A stretch of 64,000 bases of DNA from Planotetraspora thailandica (lineage in GTDB: Bacteria > Actinomycetota > Actinomycetes > Streptosporangiales > Streptosporangiaceae), in contig NZ_BOOR01000066.1 of assembly GCF_016863335.1 (NCBI RefSeq), positions 1 through 64,000 of the forward strand, in the 5' to 3' direction. Each line of letters opens with the position of its first letter. The first letter of the stretch is position 1. Both the position numbers and the translations under genes were made by a program. Positions 10,102 to 18,288 of this stretch are shown here, in pieces. Under the pieces are notes generated by a model, which had not been told where the DNA came from, made no database searches, and saw only the letters and a program-made list of their open reading frames with translations.

Positions 10102-10311
10102 TCGTCAGCGCGCACCCTAGCCCGACAGTGCTGGGGTGCGCAGGTCTCGGGGGACGTGTAACGGCAGAGACTACCTGGGCTGTAGTTGGGAACGATGGCC
10201 GAACAGCCTTACGGGGCCAGCCTACTGGGTGACGATCGACCAGGATGATTTACTGACCGTTTCAGAATGAGTTGAGCCGCAGGTCTTGCATCTGGCGATC
10301 TTGGTGGCAGG

Positions 10312-11131
10312 GTGTCCCGGGTGCGTGCCGATCTTGTTCCGGATGACCTGTGGGGGCGCATACACCGCTCCTGCCACCTGCGCCCGAACGGCGCCACCGC
10401 TACCCCGGACGCCTGCGTGTTCCGGATCGAACGGCGCTCGCCGGCGTGCTGTACGTGCTGCGGACCGGTGTCGCCTGGCGCGACGTACCCGCCGAGACCG
10501 TGGGCTGCTCCGGGGTGACGGCGTGGCGCCGACTGCGGGACTGGACCGAGGCCGGCGTCTGGCCTCGCCTGCACGCCGCCCTGCTGACCGAACTGCGCCG
10601 GGCGGACCTTCTGGACCTGGACGACTGTGCCGTGGACGGGTCCCACGTTCGGGCCCTCAAAGGGGGGACCACGTGGGCCCCTCACCCGTGGATCGTGCCC
10701 GTCCCGGCTCCAAGCACCATCTGATCGTCGACCGTTACGGAACCCCGCTCGCCGTCACGCTCACCGGCGGCAACCGCCACGACATCACCCAACTCCTGCC
10801 GCTGGTGGACGCAATCCCACCGATCCGGGGCCTGCGTGGACGCCCCCGCAGCAAGCCCCGACGCCTGTATGCCGACCGGGGCTACGACTTCGACAAGTAC
10901 CGCCGGCTGCTGTGGAAGCGCGGCGTCAAGCCGGTGATCGCCCGACGCGGCGTACCCCACGGCTCCGGGCTAGGCAAAGTGCGCTGGGTTGTCGAGCGCG
11001 CCTTCGCCTGGCTGCACCAGTTCAAGCGGCTCCGCATCCGCTACGAGCGGCGCGCCGACCTCCATCAGGGCCTGCTCGAACTGGCCTGCAGCCTCATCTG
11101 CCTCCGGCGTCTGAGAACGCACGCTCGATGA
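10312..11131 (+). pseudogene. IS5-family (IS427-like) transposase with two frame changes
   Basis: The transposase is spread over three frames. It starts VSRVRADLVPDDLWGRI (GTG 10312). It must lose register near 10365 to continue as PLLPPAPERRHRYPGRLRVP, consistent with a single-base deletion. At the AAAGGGGGG run (10659-10667) it steps back one base to continue as GDHVGPSPVDRARPGSKHH, then YADRGYDFDKYRRLL and VVERAFAWLHQFKRLRIRYE. The second change fits the programmed -1 frameshift known for IS427-type elements; the first is probably a disabling mutation. The left end has a GTTTCAGAATGAGTT-like terminus near 10260, but a matching right repeat is not clear. Confidence 0.75.
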
Positions 11132-11139
11132 TCAATAGA

Positions 11140-11736
11140 TCAAGTTCTGGGCGGTAGTTGAGTGTCGCGGCTGAGGAGATCCGGGAGTGTCGGGCTCAGG
11201 CGGTGTGGCAGGTCGAAAACTGTGTCCAGCCGATGGTGTAGCGGGACAGAAGTCCTGCCCTGGGGGTCGATCAAAAGCGCCTCCATGCCCATGCGGCGCG
11301 GGCCGACGTAGTCGGCTTCGTAGGAGTCGCCGATGAACCATACGTCCTGGGCCGAGACCGCGAGCTGGTGGAGTGCCTCCTGATAGATGTCCGCGTGGGG
11401 CTTGCGCCTGCCTACGTCCACGGAGAGCACGACTGCGTCCATGGAGTCCAACACTCCCATCGCCGCGAGTTGCTCAGGCACCATGGTCGGGCTGTGGGTG
11501 TTGGACACCACCGCCAGGCGAAACTCCGAGCTCAACCCTTTGAGCAGGACGTCGATACCAGCGTGGTGGCGCACTGGGGCGCTCCACTCGGCGAGATAGG
11601 TCTTCACGAAAGCGTTCACCTGCCCAGGCGTCGGCTCCCGAGGAAGCGCCGCGCGCAGGAACGCGGTCGTGACGTCGGCCATGGAGAACTCACGGTCATC
11701 GAGCGGACGCCGCTGAGGGTGGACGCCGCCTGGCAT
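11140..11736 (-). pseudogene. HAD-family hydrolase lacking its N terminus
   Basis: About 190 recognisable residues of a haloacid-dehalogenase-type phosphatase: motif II in LAVVSNTHSP, the motif III lysine in VGRRKPHADIYQEAL, and motif IV in VWFIGDSYEADYVG. The family requires an N-terminal DxD nucleophile motif, and this is absent: upstream of the first ATG lies the msrA terminator hairpin, not coding sequence. The gene is therefore 5'-truncated and almost certainly inactive, even though the frame is open to its stop. Confidence 0.7.
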
Positions 11737-11755
11737 TGGCGGCGGAACGGGGTGC

Positions 11756-11789
11756 GGGCGCGCTCACCGCTTCAGCGGTGAGCGCGCCC
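11756..11789 (-). terminator. Strong hairpin downstream of msrA
   Basis: A perfect 15-bp stem (GGGCGCGCTCACCGC and its complement) closes a TTCA loop 15 nt past the msrA stop. There is no clear T-run on either strand, so it may act as a strong or bidirectional stop. It also marks where the truncated HAD gene begins. Confidence 0.7.
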
Positions 11790-11803
11790 TCGGCGTAGCG
11801 CAG

Positions 11804-12358
11804 TCAGCTAGAGGTCGCAGCGCGCCTGGGCAGCACCCAGTCTGGGCGCGGGAAGTGGCACGTGTAGCCGTTCGGGTACGTGATGAGGTAGTCCTGGTGC
11901 TCGGGCTCGGCCTCCCAGAACGGTCCGGCCGGCTCGATCGTCGTCACTGCCTTACCCGGCCACAGCCCCGACGCATCGACGTCCGCGATCGTGTCCCGTG
12001 CGACTTGCTGCTGCTCGGGCGTCAAGGGGAAGATCGCCGAGCGGTAGCTCGTGCCGCGGTCGTTGCCCTGACGGTTCAACGTCGACGGGTCGTGGATCTG
12101 GAAGAAGAACGCCAGGATGTCACGGTAGGTCGTCTGCGTCGGGTCGAAGACGACCTCGACGGCCTCGGCGTGGCCGGGGTGGTTGCGGTACGTGGCGTGA
12201 TCGTTCTCGCCGCCGGTGTATCCGACCCGCGTGTCCAGCACGCCGGGCTGCCGGCGGATGAGGTCCTCCATGCCCCAGAAGCACCCGCCGGCCAGGACGG
12301 CAGTTTCGGTGCCCGGGGTGCGGGTGATCTGTCCGGTGTCGTGGATCCCGCTGGTCAT
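11804..12358 (-). CDS. msrA: Peptide-methionine (S)-S-oxide reductase MsrA
   Basis: 184 residues. MsrA reduces the S epimer of methionine sulfoxide in proteins using thioredoxin. The catalytic cysteine is in [10 protein letters not shown] (about residue 27). The family landmarks [47 protein letters not shown] and [12 protein letters not shown] follow. The recycling-cysteine region ends [17 protein letters not shown]. Its ATG overlaps the msrB stop by 4 nt (ATGA), so the two epimer-specific reductases are co-expressed as one oxidative-damage repair operon, with a hairpin terminator after it. Confidence 0.95.
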   Translation of the reverse strand: MTSGIHDTGQITRTPGTETAVLAGGCFWGMEDLIRRQPGVLDTRVGYTGGENDHATYRNHPGHAEAVEVVFDPTQTTYRDILAFFFQIHDPSTLNRQGNDRGTSYRSAIFPLTPEQQQVARDTIADVDASGLWPGKAVTTIEPAGPFWEAEPEHQDYLITYPNGYTCHFPRPDWVLPRRAATSS

Positions 12359-12834
12359 GATGTGTGCTCCTCGGTGCTGGTGGTGTCGGTTGTCTCGAAC
12401 AGGGAGCGGTACTCGGCGTAGCCCTGTGCCTCGAGCTCAGAGAGCGGGACGAAGCGCAGCGCGGCCGAGTTCATGCAGTACCGCTGGCCGCCAGCATCGG
12501 CAGGACCATCGCCGAACACGTGCCCAAGGTGACTGTCGGCCCCAGTGGACCGCACCTCCGTGCGGGTCATCCGGAGCTTCCGGTCGATCTCAGTGCGTAC
12601 GGCGTCGGCCACAATCGGCCTGGTGAAGCTGGGCCATCCGGTGCCGCTGTCGTACTTGTCGGTCGACGAGAACAGGGGCTGGCCGGAGACCACGTCCACG
12701 TAGATGCCGGCATCGTGGTTGTTCCAGTACTCGTTGCGGAACGCCGGCTCCGTCCCGTCCTCCTGAGTGACGCGGAACTGGCTGTCAGTGAGGCGGCTCA
12801 GCGCCTCCGGGGTCTTGCTGTAGTCGTGCGACAC
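12355..12834 (-). CDS. msrB: Peptide-methionine (R)-S-oxide reductase MsrB
   Basis: 159 residues from the GTG at 12832-12834, selected because AAGGAGGAG lies 5-6 nt upstream; the frame is open farther but without a comparable site. It reduces the R epimer of methionine sulfoxide, complementing MsrA. Motifs are [26 protein letters not shown] and the catalytic cysteine in [13 protein letters not shown] near the C terminus. The paired zinc-binding CxxC motifs of many MsrB proteins are missing, so this is the zinc-free form. It is the first gene of the msrB-msrA operon. Confidence 0.93.
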   Translation of the reverse strand: MSHDYSKTPEALSRLTDSQFRVTQEDGTEPAFRNEYWNNHDAGIYVDVVSGQPLFSSTDKYDSGTGWPSFTRPIVADAVRTEIDRKLRMTRTEVRSTGADSHLGHVFGDGPADAGGQRYCMNSAALRFVPLSELEAQGYAEYRSLFETTDTTSTEEHTS

Positions 12835-13247
12835 GATTTCTCCTCCTTCGGCACCGCTGGCTGCGGCGCCGATGGAGACAACACCGCACAGAACCGATTT
12901 GGTCCCGGGGTTCATGACGGTGCGTTGTGGTGGCGATCTCAGGCGATGATCGTGGCGGATCAAAGCCACTGATCGGGGGCGTTGGCCGGTTTGGATGGGT
13001 CGGGCCAGAGCTCGTATAGGCCGCAAAACGAGAGCGGCTCCTTATCGCGCTCGTTCCTCGACGCCCGCGCGCAACGCGATCAGGGTGGTGACACGCCGAA
13101 GTCTGGTGACACCAATGCGGAAGCGGAGCACGGGTGAACTGCGCGCCGCACTCTAAGGACCTCAGATCTGACCGGCATCGGTCCGTTGGAGGAGAGACAC
13201 ACCCTGAAGCCTCTAGATGTTCTGTCCTGACAGGTTGGTGACGCGGC
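12835..13247. other. Intergenic region upstream of msrB
   Basis: About 410 bases between the msrBA operon and the ISL3 remnant. It must hold the msrBA promoter, but I cannot point to convincing -35/-10 boxes. No protein-coding stretch with recognisable similarity is visible on either strand. Confidence 0.4.
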
Positions 13248-13297
13248 GGGACTGTAAGACGACGAAAGAGAGATAGAGCCGTTCAATGGATAGACCC
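13248..13297. mobile_element. 50-bp collapsed remnant of an ISL3 element
   Basis: The left part (13248-13260) matches the outer left end of the ISL3 copy at 24929-26596, including GGGACTGTAAGAC. The right part (13263-13297) matches its right end at 26562-26596 in 33 of 35 positions. The whole interior is absent, so only joined ends remain, as after an internal deletion. It has no coding capacity. Confidence 0.6.
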
Positions 13298-13328
13298 AAG
13301 TCGGGCAAAGGCCCACATGAGTTGTTGG

Positions 13329-14663
13329 TCAGCGCCGGGAGCGCGAGCGGGTTCGGGCCAGCGCGTCGAGGGCGGTGTCGTCGGCGTCGGGGAGGGTGTG
13401 GAGGTATTTCTCGGTGGTGGAGATGCTGCCGTGGCCGAGGCGTTCCTTCACCACCTGAAGGTCGGCGCCGCCGGCCAGCAGCCAGGAGGCGTGAGCGTGA
13501 CGGAGGTCGTGCATCTTCACCTTGAACTCCAGGCCTGAGGCGGCGAGCGCTGGCCGCCAGACCTGGTCGCGGAACCAGCGGCGCGGGATGTGACCGTCGG
13601 TGTCCCAACGGCGTGGCCGGCGAGGGGCGTCCCGGCCGGCGGCCCGGCGCTCGGCTCGGTAGGTGGCATAGGCGTTCTTGCAGTGCTGGCAGCGGCACTT
13701 GCCCGCGGAGTAGGCGCTGAGTGTTCCGTGCCGATAGCGTCGCCCGGCCGCGTTTGGCTCGGTTAGGCCGAGGTGCTCCACTGGCTCCAGCTTCGGCTGC
13801 GGTGCGGGCTCCTCCGTCTGGTAGATGAAAAGGAGGTCGTCGCGCTCCAGTTTGCTGTCCTCGATGTGCTGCTTGAGCTTCGCGGCGATCTGCGGGCTGA
13901 GCTTGAAGCGGCGGTACTCCTTGTCCTTGGGGTACTCCTTGATCAGGAACCGCTTGCCCTCCGGGTGATGCTTGGCGTTGATCTCGACGACCGTACGGCT
14001 CACTGTGACGATGCGGCTGACGAGTTCGAGGTCCTTGACGCGGAGTTCGGTGAGCTCGCCCCAGCGCATACCGCTCTCGATGGCTGTCTCGGCCAGGAGC
14101 CGAGCGTACTCGGTCGGGAGCGCGGCGTAGAGCCGGTCGAACTCCTCTGGGGTGACGATGCGCAGCGGCTTCTTCGGCAGGGTCGGAGTCTTGACCCCCT
14201 TACACGGATGAAGCGCGGTGACCTGATCGTGCAGCGCGGTTGTGAAGATCCCGCTGAGGATCGATTTGTTGAGCTTGATGGTGGTGGGGGAGAGGCCCCG
14301 GCCCTGCTGGTCCTTCACCCAAGCGCGCACGTCGCTGGGCAGGATCTCCACCATGCGCATGTGGCCGAACCAGTCCATGATGTGCGCGTAGATCGAGTAG
14401 GTGTACCCCTCCCGCGTCGTTGCCTCCATCACGTGATGCGGCAGCCACTCCTCCTCGACGTACCTTTGGAAGGACTGCTTGTTCCGTGCAGGGTCCCCTG
14501 CACGACCTTCCGCCACCTTCGCTTCGGCCTTCTGCCAGGCCTTGTCGGCCGCCTTCTTGCTGGCGTAGGTCCCGGCGGAAAGCTCCCTGCCTCGGAGGTC
14601 CATGTAGTACGCCGTGTACCTCGGCCTGCCGTTGATGCCAAGGCGATTCCGCGAGAAGCCCAT
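13329..14663 (-). CDS. Tyrosine recombinase / phage-type integrase
   Basis: 444 residues from the ATG at 14661-14663, preceded by GGAGGGG. It has an N-terminal AP2-like arm-binding segment (RPRYTAYYMDLRGRELSAGT), a SAM-like core-binding region (residues about 65-160) and a catalytic domain. The catalytic set is complete: Arg200 (ESGMRWGEL), His385 and Arg388 (MHDLRHAH), His411 (RLGHGS) and the Tyr420 nucleophile (TTEKYLHT). Unusually, about 60 residues are inserted before the HxxR box and carry CRCQHC (Cys323, 325, 328), zinc-finger-like. The start lies 160 bp from the tRNA-Pro(GGG) 3' fragment, the expected att position for an actinomycete integrative element. Confidence 0.9.
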   Translation of the reverse strand: MGFSRNRLGINGRPRYTAYYMDLRGRELSAGTYASKKAADKAWQKAEAKVAEGRAGDPARNKQSFQRYVEEEWLPHHVMEATTREGYTYSIYAHIMDWFGHMRMVEILPSDVRAWVKDQQGRGLSPTTIKLNKSILSGIFTTALHDQVTALHPCKGVKTPTLPKKPLRIVTPEEFDRLYAALPTEYARLLAETAIESGMRWGELTELRVKDLELVSRIVTVSRTVVEINAKHHPEGKRFLIKEYPKDKEYRRFKLSPQIAAKLKQHIEDSKLERDDLLFIYQTEEPAPQPKLEPVEHLGLTEPNAAGRRYRHGTLSAYSAGKCRCQHCKNAYATYRAERRAAGRDAPRRPRRWDTDGHIPRRWFRDQVWRPALAASGLEFKVKMHDLRHAHASWLLAGGADLQVVKERLGHGSISTTEKYLHTLPDADDTALDALARTRSRSRR

Positions 14664-14822
14664 GATCCCCCTCCAAGATCGTCTGACCGTCATTTGACCG
14701 TGGACTGTGTGCCAGCTGGTGACACTCACCGGAACGGCGCGGCACGACGATCAGGCGGTCTACCTGGAGTTTCTCGCATCAGACCCGGTAACTCAAGGTG
14801 ACGAATGAACGCCGGAACGCGA

Positions 14823-14867
14823 CTGGGGGTCAAGGGGTCGCAGGTTCAAATCCTGTCGTCCCGACCA
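14823..14867 (+). repeat. tRNA-Pro(GGG) 3' fragment, attachment-site repeat, copy 1
   Basis: Starting at the anticodon loop, the sequence runs through anticodon GGG, the T arm (GTTCAAAT loop) and acceptor strand to CCA. The 5' half of a tRNA is absent, so this is not a functional tRNA gene. Bases 14823-14865 recur exactly at 62248-62290. Integration of actinomycete elements into tRNA genes leaves such 3'-end copies as attR. The integrase gene lies immediately to the left. Confidence 0.8.
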
Positions 14868-14887
14868 GGTTTTTGCTGGTCGGATAG

Positions 14888-14916
14888 GGTGTCACGTGAT
14901 CACGTGGCACCTTTTT
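14888..14916 (+). terminator. Rho-independent terminator after the tRNA fragment
   Basis: GGTGTCACGTGA and its near-perfect complement form a 12-bp stem (one G-T pair) followed directly by TTTTT. It looks like the native terminator of a tRNA-Pro gene and suggests that copy 1 retains original downstream sequence. Confidence 0.8.
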
Positions 14917-14922
14917 CATGTG

Positions 14923-14945
14923 CTGAGTGACTAACTGAGTGACAA
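14923..14945 (+). repeat. Candidate integrase arm-type repeats, left
   Basis: Two CTGAGTGAC-type units in direct orientation, 12 bp apart. The 23-bp block agrees at 19 positions with the block at 62129-62151, which lies inside the other end of the interval. Such paired repeats beside att cores are typical integrase arm sites; function is inferred. Confidence 0.4.
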
Positions 14946-14985
14946 CGGATCCGATCTCGGTGCGGCTTCCGGAAGGGCTCATGGG

Positions 14986-15297
14986 ATGACCGCGAAGCGA
15001 GCCGCCTCCATCGCGAGGTCTGTTGGCGCGGTGGCGCTCTACGCGGTGGCGGCGTTTTGGGTGCTGTTCAGCTACGCCGCGACGATCGAGGCGGATAATC
15101 CAGAGGCCTTTCCCGGCATGCTGGACAAGGACGAGGCCTTCGGCGCGTTTTTCTGCGTGAGTCTGGCGGTGCTCTTTGCGGCGGCGGCCTGGGCTCTGCT
15201 CAGGCGGCCCCTTGTCTCCAAGGCTGTCTGTGCGTTGATCGTCTTGGTGTGCGTCTATCGGGCGATCAGCGTCTACGGGCAGTTCTACGGGACCTGA
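14986..15297 (+). CDS. Small membrane protein of unknown function
   Basis: 103 residues starting MTAKRAASIARSVGAVALYA, with GGAAGGGCTC upstream. Three hydrophobic helices are visible at about 12-31, 54-75 and 80-97, separated by an acidic loop (EADNPEAFPGMLDKDEAFG). The basic N terminus suggests it stays inside. I do not recognise a family. It is the first gene inside the repeat-bounded interval and stands alone before an integrase remnant. Confidence 0.6.
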   Translation: MTAKRAASIARSVGAVALYAVAAFWVLFSYAATIEADNPEAFPGMLDKDEAFGAFFCVSLAVLFAAAAWALLRRPLVSKAVCALIVLVCVYRAISVYGQFYGT

Positions 15298-15298
15298 T

Positions 15299-15512
15299 CA
15301 CGCGAAGATCAGGTCCATCGCTTCGGCTCCACCGAGCAGGACCGGGCGGATCTGGCTTCGGTGACGACCGTGCCGCTGCGGCCGACGAGGCGGGCGCTGT
15401 CTTCCAGGGGGCGCCGGAGTCGGAGCGTAGCGAGACGAACATGTGCCGCCACTCGTGGTGTCCAGTCGTCAGCCGGTAGACCGGCGTCCTTGACGATCTT
15501 TCGGAAGGCTTA
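15299..15512 (-). pseudogene. Degenerate C-terminal fragment of a tyrosine recombinase
   Basis: On the minus strand this closely parallels the recombinase remnant at 16839-17207, sharing FRKIVKDAGL-type, LEDxARLVG and PVLLGGAEAMD segments. It is frameshifted, and relative to the other copy it lacks a short stretch including the catalytic tyrosine, so it is dead. The two copies bracket the DUF6193/DUF5958 genes and may be a duplicated att-proximal segment. Confidence 0.7.
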
Positions 15513-15548
15513 CCGCCTCACCTTGGTACACCTGTACATAATGATCAC

Positions 15549-15944
15549 ATGCATCCCCATTCATCCGGAAAAGCCATTGTCGAGGCTGCTTGGCAGGCCG
15601 TCCGTGCTGATGGGCGCGTACGTACAGAGTTGCTCGACGCGGCTTACGGAGAGCCTCGCCTGCGCCAGTTGTTCCCGTGGACAGGTATGGGAGAGCTGCA
15701 CTTCAGCCGATGCACGAGCCCCCGATGGACATGGGACATTCCCTATATCCAGCCCGCCGAAGGCGGTGGCTACTGGGTATCTGGGCCCCTCCGCAGTGAA
15801 ACCGTGGGGCCAGCGGCAACGGCCGAGGAGGCCGTCGCAATGGTGCTGGAACGTCTCCCACACGGCTGCGGAGCTGCCTTTGTGGGTAGCCCGGAAGAGC
15901 TGGCTGCCTACGAGAACTCTCCGACGCTGGATACCTCGGGCTAG
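15549..15944 (+). CDS. DUF6193 family protein
   Basis: 131 residues. It matches the DUF6193 pattern known from actinomycetes: EAAWQAVRADGRVRTELLDA, AYGEPRLRQLFPWTGMGELH, FSRCTSPRWTWDIPYIQP and the C-terminal EEAVAMVLERLPHGCGAAFV. Databases attach the phrase natural product biosynthesis to this family, but the biochemical role is not established. It is followed 18 nt later by a DUF5958 gene on the same strand, so they are probably co-transcribed. Confidence 0.75.
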   Translation: MHPHSSGKAIVEAAWQAVRADGRVRTELLDAAYGEPRLRQLFPWTGMGELHFSRCTSPRWTWDIPYIQPAEGGGYWVSGPLRSETVGPAATAEEAVAMVLERLPHGCGAAFVGSPEELAAYENSPTLDTSG

Positions 15945-15962
15945 CCAGGGGAGTGTGGCGAC

Positions 15963-16361
15963 GTGTATGAGCGTGAGGTCATCCTGAACGAGCTGGCGCA
16001 GGGCTTGCGGCCCATGTCGTGGGGCGTCGAATGGTTCGAGGGACTGACCGCTGAAGAGCAGCTCGCCGCTCTGCGTGATCTATCTCGATACTGCATCCAG
16101 GCTCGCGCGACCGTCGAGGACGGGCCGGAGAGCGTGCGTCTGGCGGGTATACGGCCCACCCATACACCTGCAGTACTGATCACACGTGGCCGTCTGATGG
16201 AGCAGCTGGGGAAGATCATTAATTTGCCGCAGGATGAGCGGGCCAAGGCGTTTCGGCTTCTCGTCGCTCTTCTGGCTGTCGCGGACCAGCGCCGACGTGA
16301 GCGTTACTGCGCCGGCGGTTGCAGTCATGCGTGGCACCAGCTGGGGACACGAAGTGACTGA
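15963..16361 (+). CDS. DUF5958 family protein
   Basis: 132 residues from the GTG at 15963. The sequence follows the DUF5958 pattern: EVILNELAQGLRPMSWGVEW, ARATVEDGPESVRLAGIRPT, HTPAVLITRGRL, RAKAFRLLVALLAVAD and a terminal cysteine-containing CAGGCSHAWHQ. Function is unknown. It overlaps the next gene by 8 nt (GTGACTGA), indicating a coupled trio with the upstream DUF6193 gene. Confidence 0.75.
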   Translation: MYEREVILNELAQGLRPMSWGVEWFEGLTAEEQLAALRDLSRYCIQARATVEDGPESVRLAGIRPTHTPAVLITRGRLMEQLGKIINLPQDERAKAFRLLVALLAVADQRRRERYCAGGCSHAWHQLGTRSD

Positions 16362-16803
16362 ACCTATGAATCTCGAGTCCAGGGCGCTTCTGCTGCAGGA
16401 AGCAGGGCTGATTGTCGTAGCGGAAGCCTGGTCAGGACAGGTGCCGGCACCCATGGAGGCCTGGCGTTTGATCATCGGTGGGGAAGTGACTCCTACGGCG
16501 GTGGTTCCGACCCTTGACGGTATTGATCAATGGGACGAGGTGGAGGCCGTGTGGGACTCAGTCGCCAGGGATTCGGGGATCTTCGGTGGCCGAAACGAGT
16601 TCCTCATCAGCGTGGCGGGCCCCGGTGCCGCTGACGCCCCCTGGGCTCATGTCCGACGCGACTCGCGTCCGAAGCTGGCTCACCTCTCCTTCTCATCAGT
16701 TGAAGAGCCAGAATTCGTGGCCATGTCGCTCGACGGCCGTTGCGTGTGTGGGGTGACCGCGGAAGAGTACGCGGTTTGGGTTGTGGCTCGATCCTTCGAA
16801 TGA
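16354..16803 (+). CDS. Unrecognised protein coupled to DUF5958
   Basis: 149 residues from a GTG at 16354 that overlaps the preceding stop by 8 nt; a longer frame exists but would run through the DUF5958 gene. The protein is acidic, mixed alpha/beta in appearance (EAWSGQVPAPMEAWRLIIGG, EEYAVWVVARSFE), with no signal peptide or membrane helix and two close cysteines (RCVCG). I do not recognise the family. Context makes it part of a three-gene unit between two integrase remnants. Confidence 0.55.
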   Translation: MTEPMNLESRALLLQEAGLIVVAEAWSGQVPAPMEAWRLIIGGEVTPTAVVPTLDGIDQWDEVEAVWDSVARDSGIFGGRNEFLISVAGPGAADAPWAHVRRDSRPKLAHLSFSSVEEPEFVAMSLDGRCVCGVTAEEYAVWVVARSFE

Positions 16804-16838
16804 TCGCTTCGTAGCTCCGGGCGGTTCTACCGGACGGA

Positions 16839-17258
16839 TCACGTGAAGATCCGATCCATGGCTTCGGCTCCGCCGAGCAGGACTGGGCGGATTTGCTTGC
16901 GGTAGACGGCTTCGGTGACGGCGGTGCCGCTGTGGCCGACGAGGCGGGCGATGTCTTCCAGGGGAACGCCGGAGTCGGAGAGCAGTGAGACGAAGCTGTG
17001 TCGCATCTCGCGTGGCGTCCATTCGTCGTCGGACAGACCGGCATCCTTGACGATCTTCCGGAAGGCTCGCCGTACGTTGTGGGAGTCGAGGGGAGTGCCG
17101 ACGAGGGAGGCGAAGACGAGGCCGTTTTCCCGCCACTTGTCGCCGGCAGTCTTCTGCCTGATGTTGCCGCAGGTTGCCGGGCGTTCCGGACCTTCGGCGA
17201 AGGTCACCTCCAGCGGGGTGGTGTACGAGTCGACCTCCGCGTGATCCGTTTCTGCAGG
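16839..17258 (-). pseudogene. C-terminal part of a tyrosine recombinase
   Basis: About 135 codons remain, from ETDHAEVDSYTTPLEVTF to the stop at 16839. They include PREMRHSFVSLLSDSG (catalytic His/Arg box), LVGHSG and the nucleophile tyrosine in VTEAVYRKQIRPV. The N-terminal two thirds are missing and the frame abuts the stop of an IS256 transposase fragment at 17259, which probably truncated it. It cannot be active alone. It may derive from the integrase of the repeat-bounded element. Confidence 0.8.
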
Positions 17259-17490
17259 TTAAGCGGTGAGTGTTTCCGGTAGCTGTTGCTGGGCCGGTGT
17301 GTCGCCCGGGATTACGCGTAGGCGGGCTTTGGCCAGGACGTCCAGGCCCATGTATCGGCGGGCTTCGGTCCATTCGTCGGTCTGCTCGGCGAGCACGGCG
17401 CCGACGAGGCGGATGATGGCGGCTCGGTCGGGGAAGATGCCGACGACGTCGGTGCGGCGGCGGATCTCCTTGTTCAGCCGAGCGGAGCCA
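17259..17490 (-). pseudogene. IS256-family transposase, C-terminal remnant
   Basis: Reading left from about 17490: [55 protein letters not shown], then a stop at 17259-17261. This is the characteristic C-terminal end of IS256/Mutator transposases. Everything upstream, including most of the catalytic core, is gone, and the fragment meets the next gene at 17515. Confidence 0.85.
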
Positions 17491-17514
17491 GATGACGAGT
17501 GCCAAGTGCGCGTT

Positions 17515-18288
17515 TTACGCGTTCGGGTCCCAGTCTGCGAGCTGCTCCATTGGCTCGGTGTCGCCGGTGGTCTTCAGGCCGTCGAGCGGGACGCGCTCGT
17601 AGAAGTAGAGGACCAGTTCGCTCGCTGCGCCTCGCATCGCCATGTCGCCCGGCTCCGCGTCGGCGGCGAGGTCGTCGCAGCGGACGCCGTCGGCGTTGAG
17701 GGTCAGGCGCCAGGAGCGGCCCTCGGTCGTGTGCAGGTCGATGGTCGCCGGCTTGAACGGCCAGGGGACGGTCGTCGCCGAGACGGTCGTCAGGAACTCG
17801 TCGACGCCCTCGACCGCGACGTCCGTCGGCAGCGGCTGTGCGGCGCCCTGGGTGAGCTGGGCGTCGTAGGTGTGGACGGCGATCTCCTGGATCTGGTGCC
17901 GGGCCACGGCTCCGCTGGTCTCCGGGGTCTGCGAGCGGCCCCACCAGGTCCAGCAGCCGCGGTCCGGGCCGGTCTCGCGCATCGCGTGGAGCATGAGCTC
18001 GGTCGACTCGGCGAGCCAGGCGTCCAGGGCTTCGCGGTCGCGGGGCGCGGTCGGGGCGCCCTTCGGGTCCGTCCTCGCCGGGGGCTCAGCGCCCGGGCCC
18101 GCCGCGACGATGGCGGCCTGGCGGCGGCGGCCGTCGCCGAGGTGCTGCGCCAGTTCGCGCAGCGTCCAGTCCGGGCAGGTCGGGACCTGGACGTCAAGGT
18201 CGGGGGCGGACGCGATCGCGGCGCGGAACGCGGCCGAGCGGTCTTCGATCAGCCGCAGGACCTCGGGGAACTCCAAGATGTTTTGCAC
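17515..18288 (-). CDS. Maleylpyruvate isomerase-family mycothiol-dependent enzyme
   Basis: 257 residues. The N-terminal DinB-like four-helix domain carries [18 protein letters not shown], where the histidine is a metal ligand, and [16 protein letters not shown], the second conserved His region. A C-terminal MDMPI_C-type domain follows ([24 protein letters not shown]). This family uses mycothiol, the actinobacterial thiol, for isomerisation or thiol transfer, or acts in redox and detoxification. The specific substrate is unknown. It sits between IS remnants without an operon partner. Confidence 0.85.
   Translation of the reverse strand: MQNILEFPEVLRLIEDRSAAFRAAIASAPDLDVQVPTCPDWTLRELAQHLGDGRRRQAAIVAAGPGAEPPARTDPKGAPTAPRDREALDAWLAESTELMLHAMRETGPDRGCWTWWGRSQTPETSGAVARHQIQEIAVHTYDAQLTQGAAQPLPTDVAVEGVDEFLTTVSATTVPWPFKPATIDLHTTEGRSWRLTLNADGVRCDDLAADAEPGDMAMRGAASELVLYFYERVPLDGLKTTGDTEPMEQLADWDPNA

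Noticed and set aside
14823-14867. Functional tRNA-Pro gene
   Set aside because: Only the part from the anticodon loop onward is present; the acceptor 5' strand, D arm and 5' anticodon stem are missing. The same holds for 62248-62290.
14821-14867. Right att copy as proof that the intact integrase (13329-14663) mobilises the 47-kb interval
   Set aside because: That integrase lies outside the left repeat, so it more likely belongs to a different element ending at 14823-14865; only remnants lie inside the interval.
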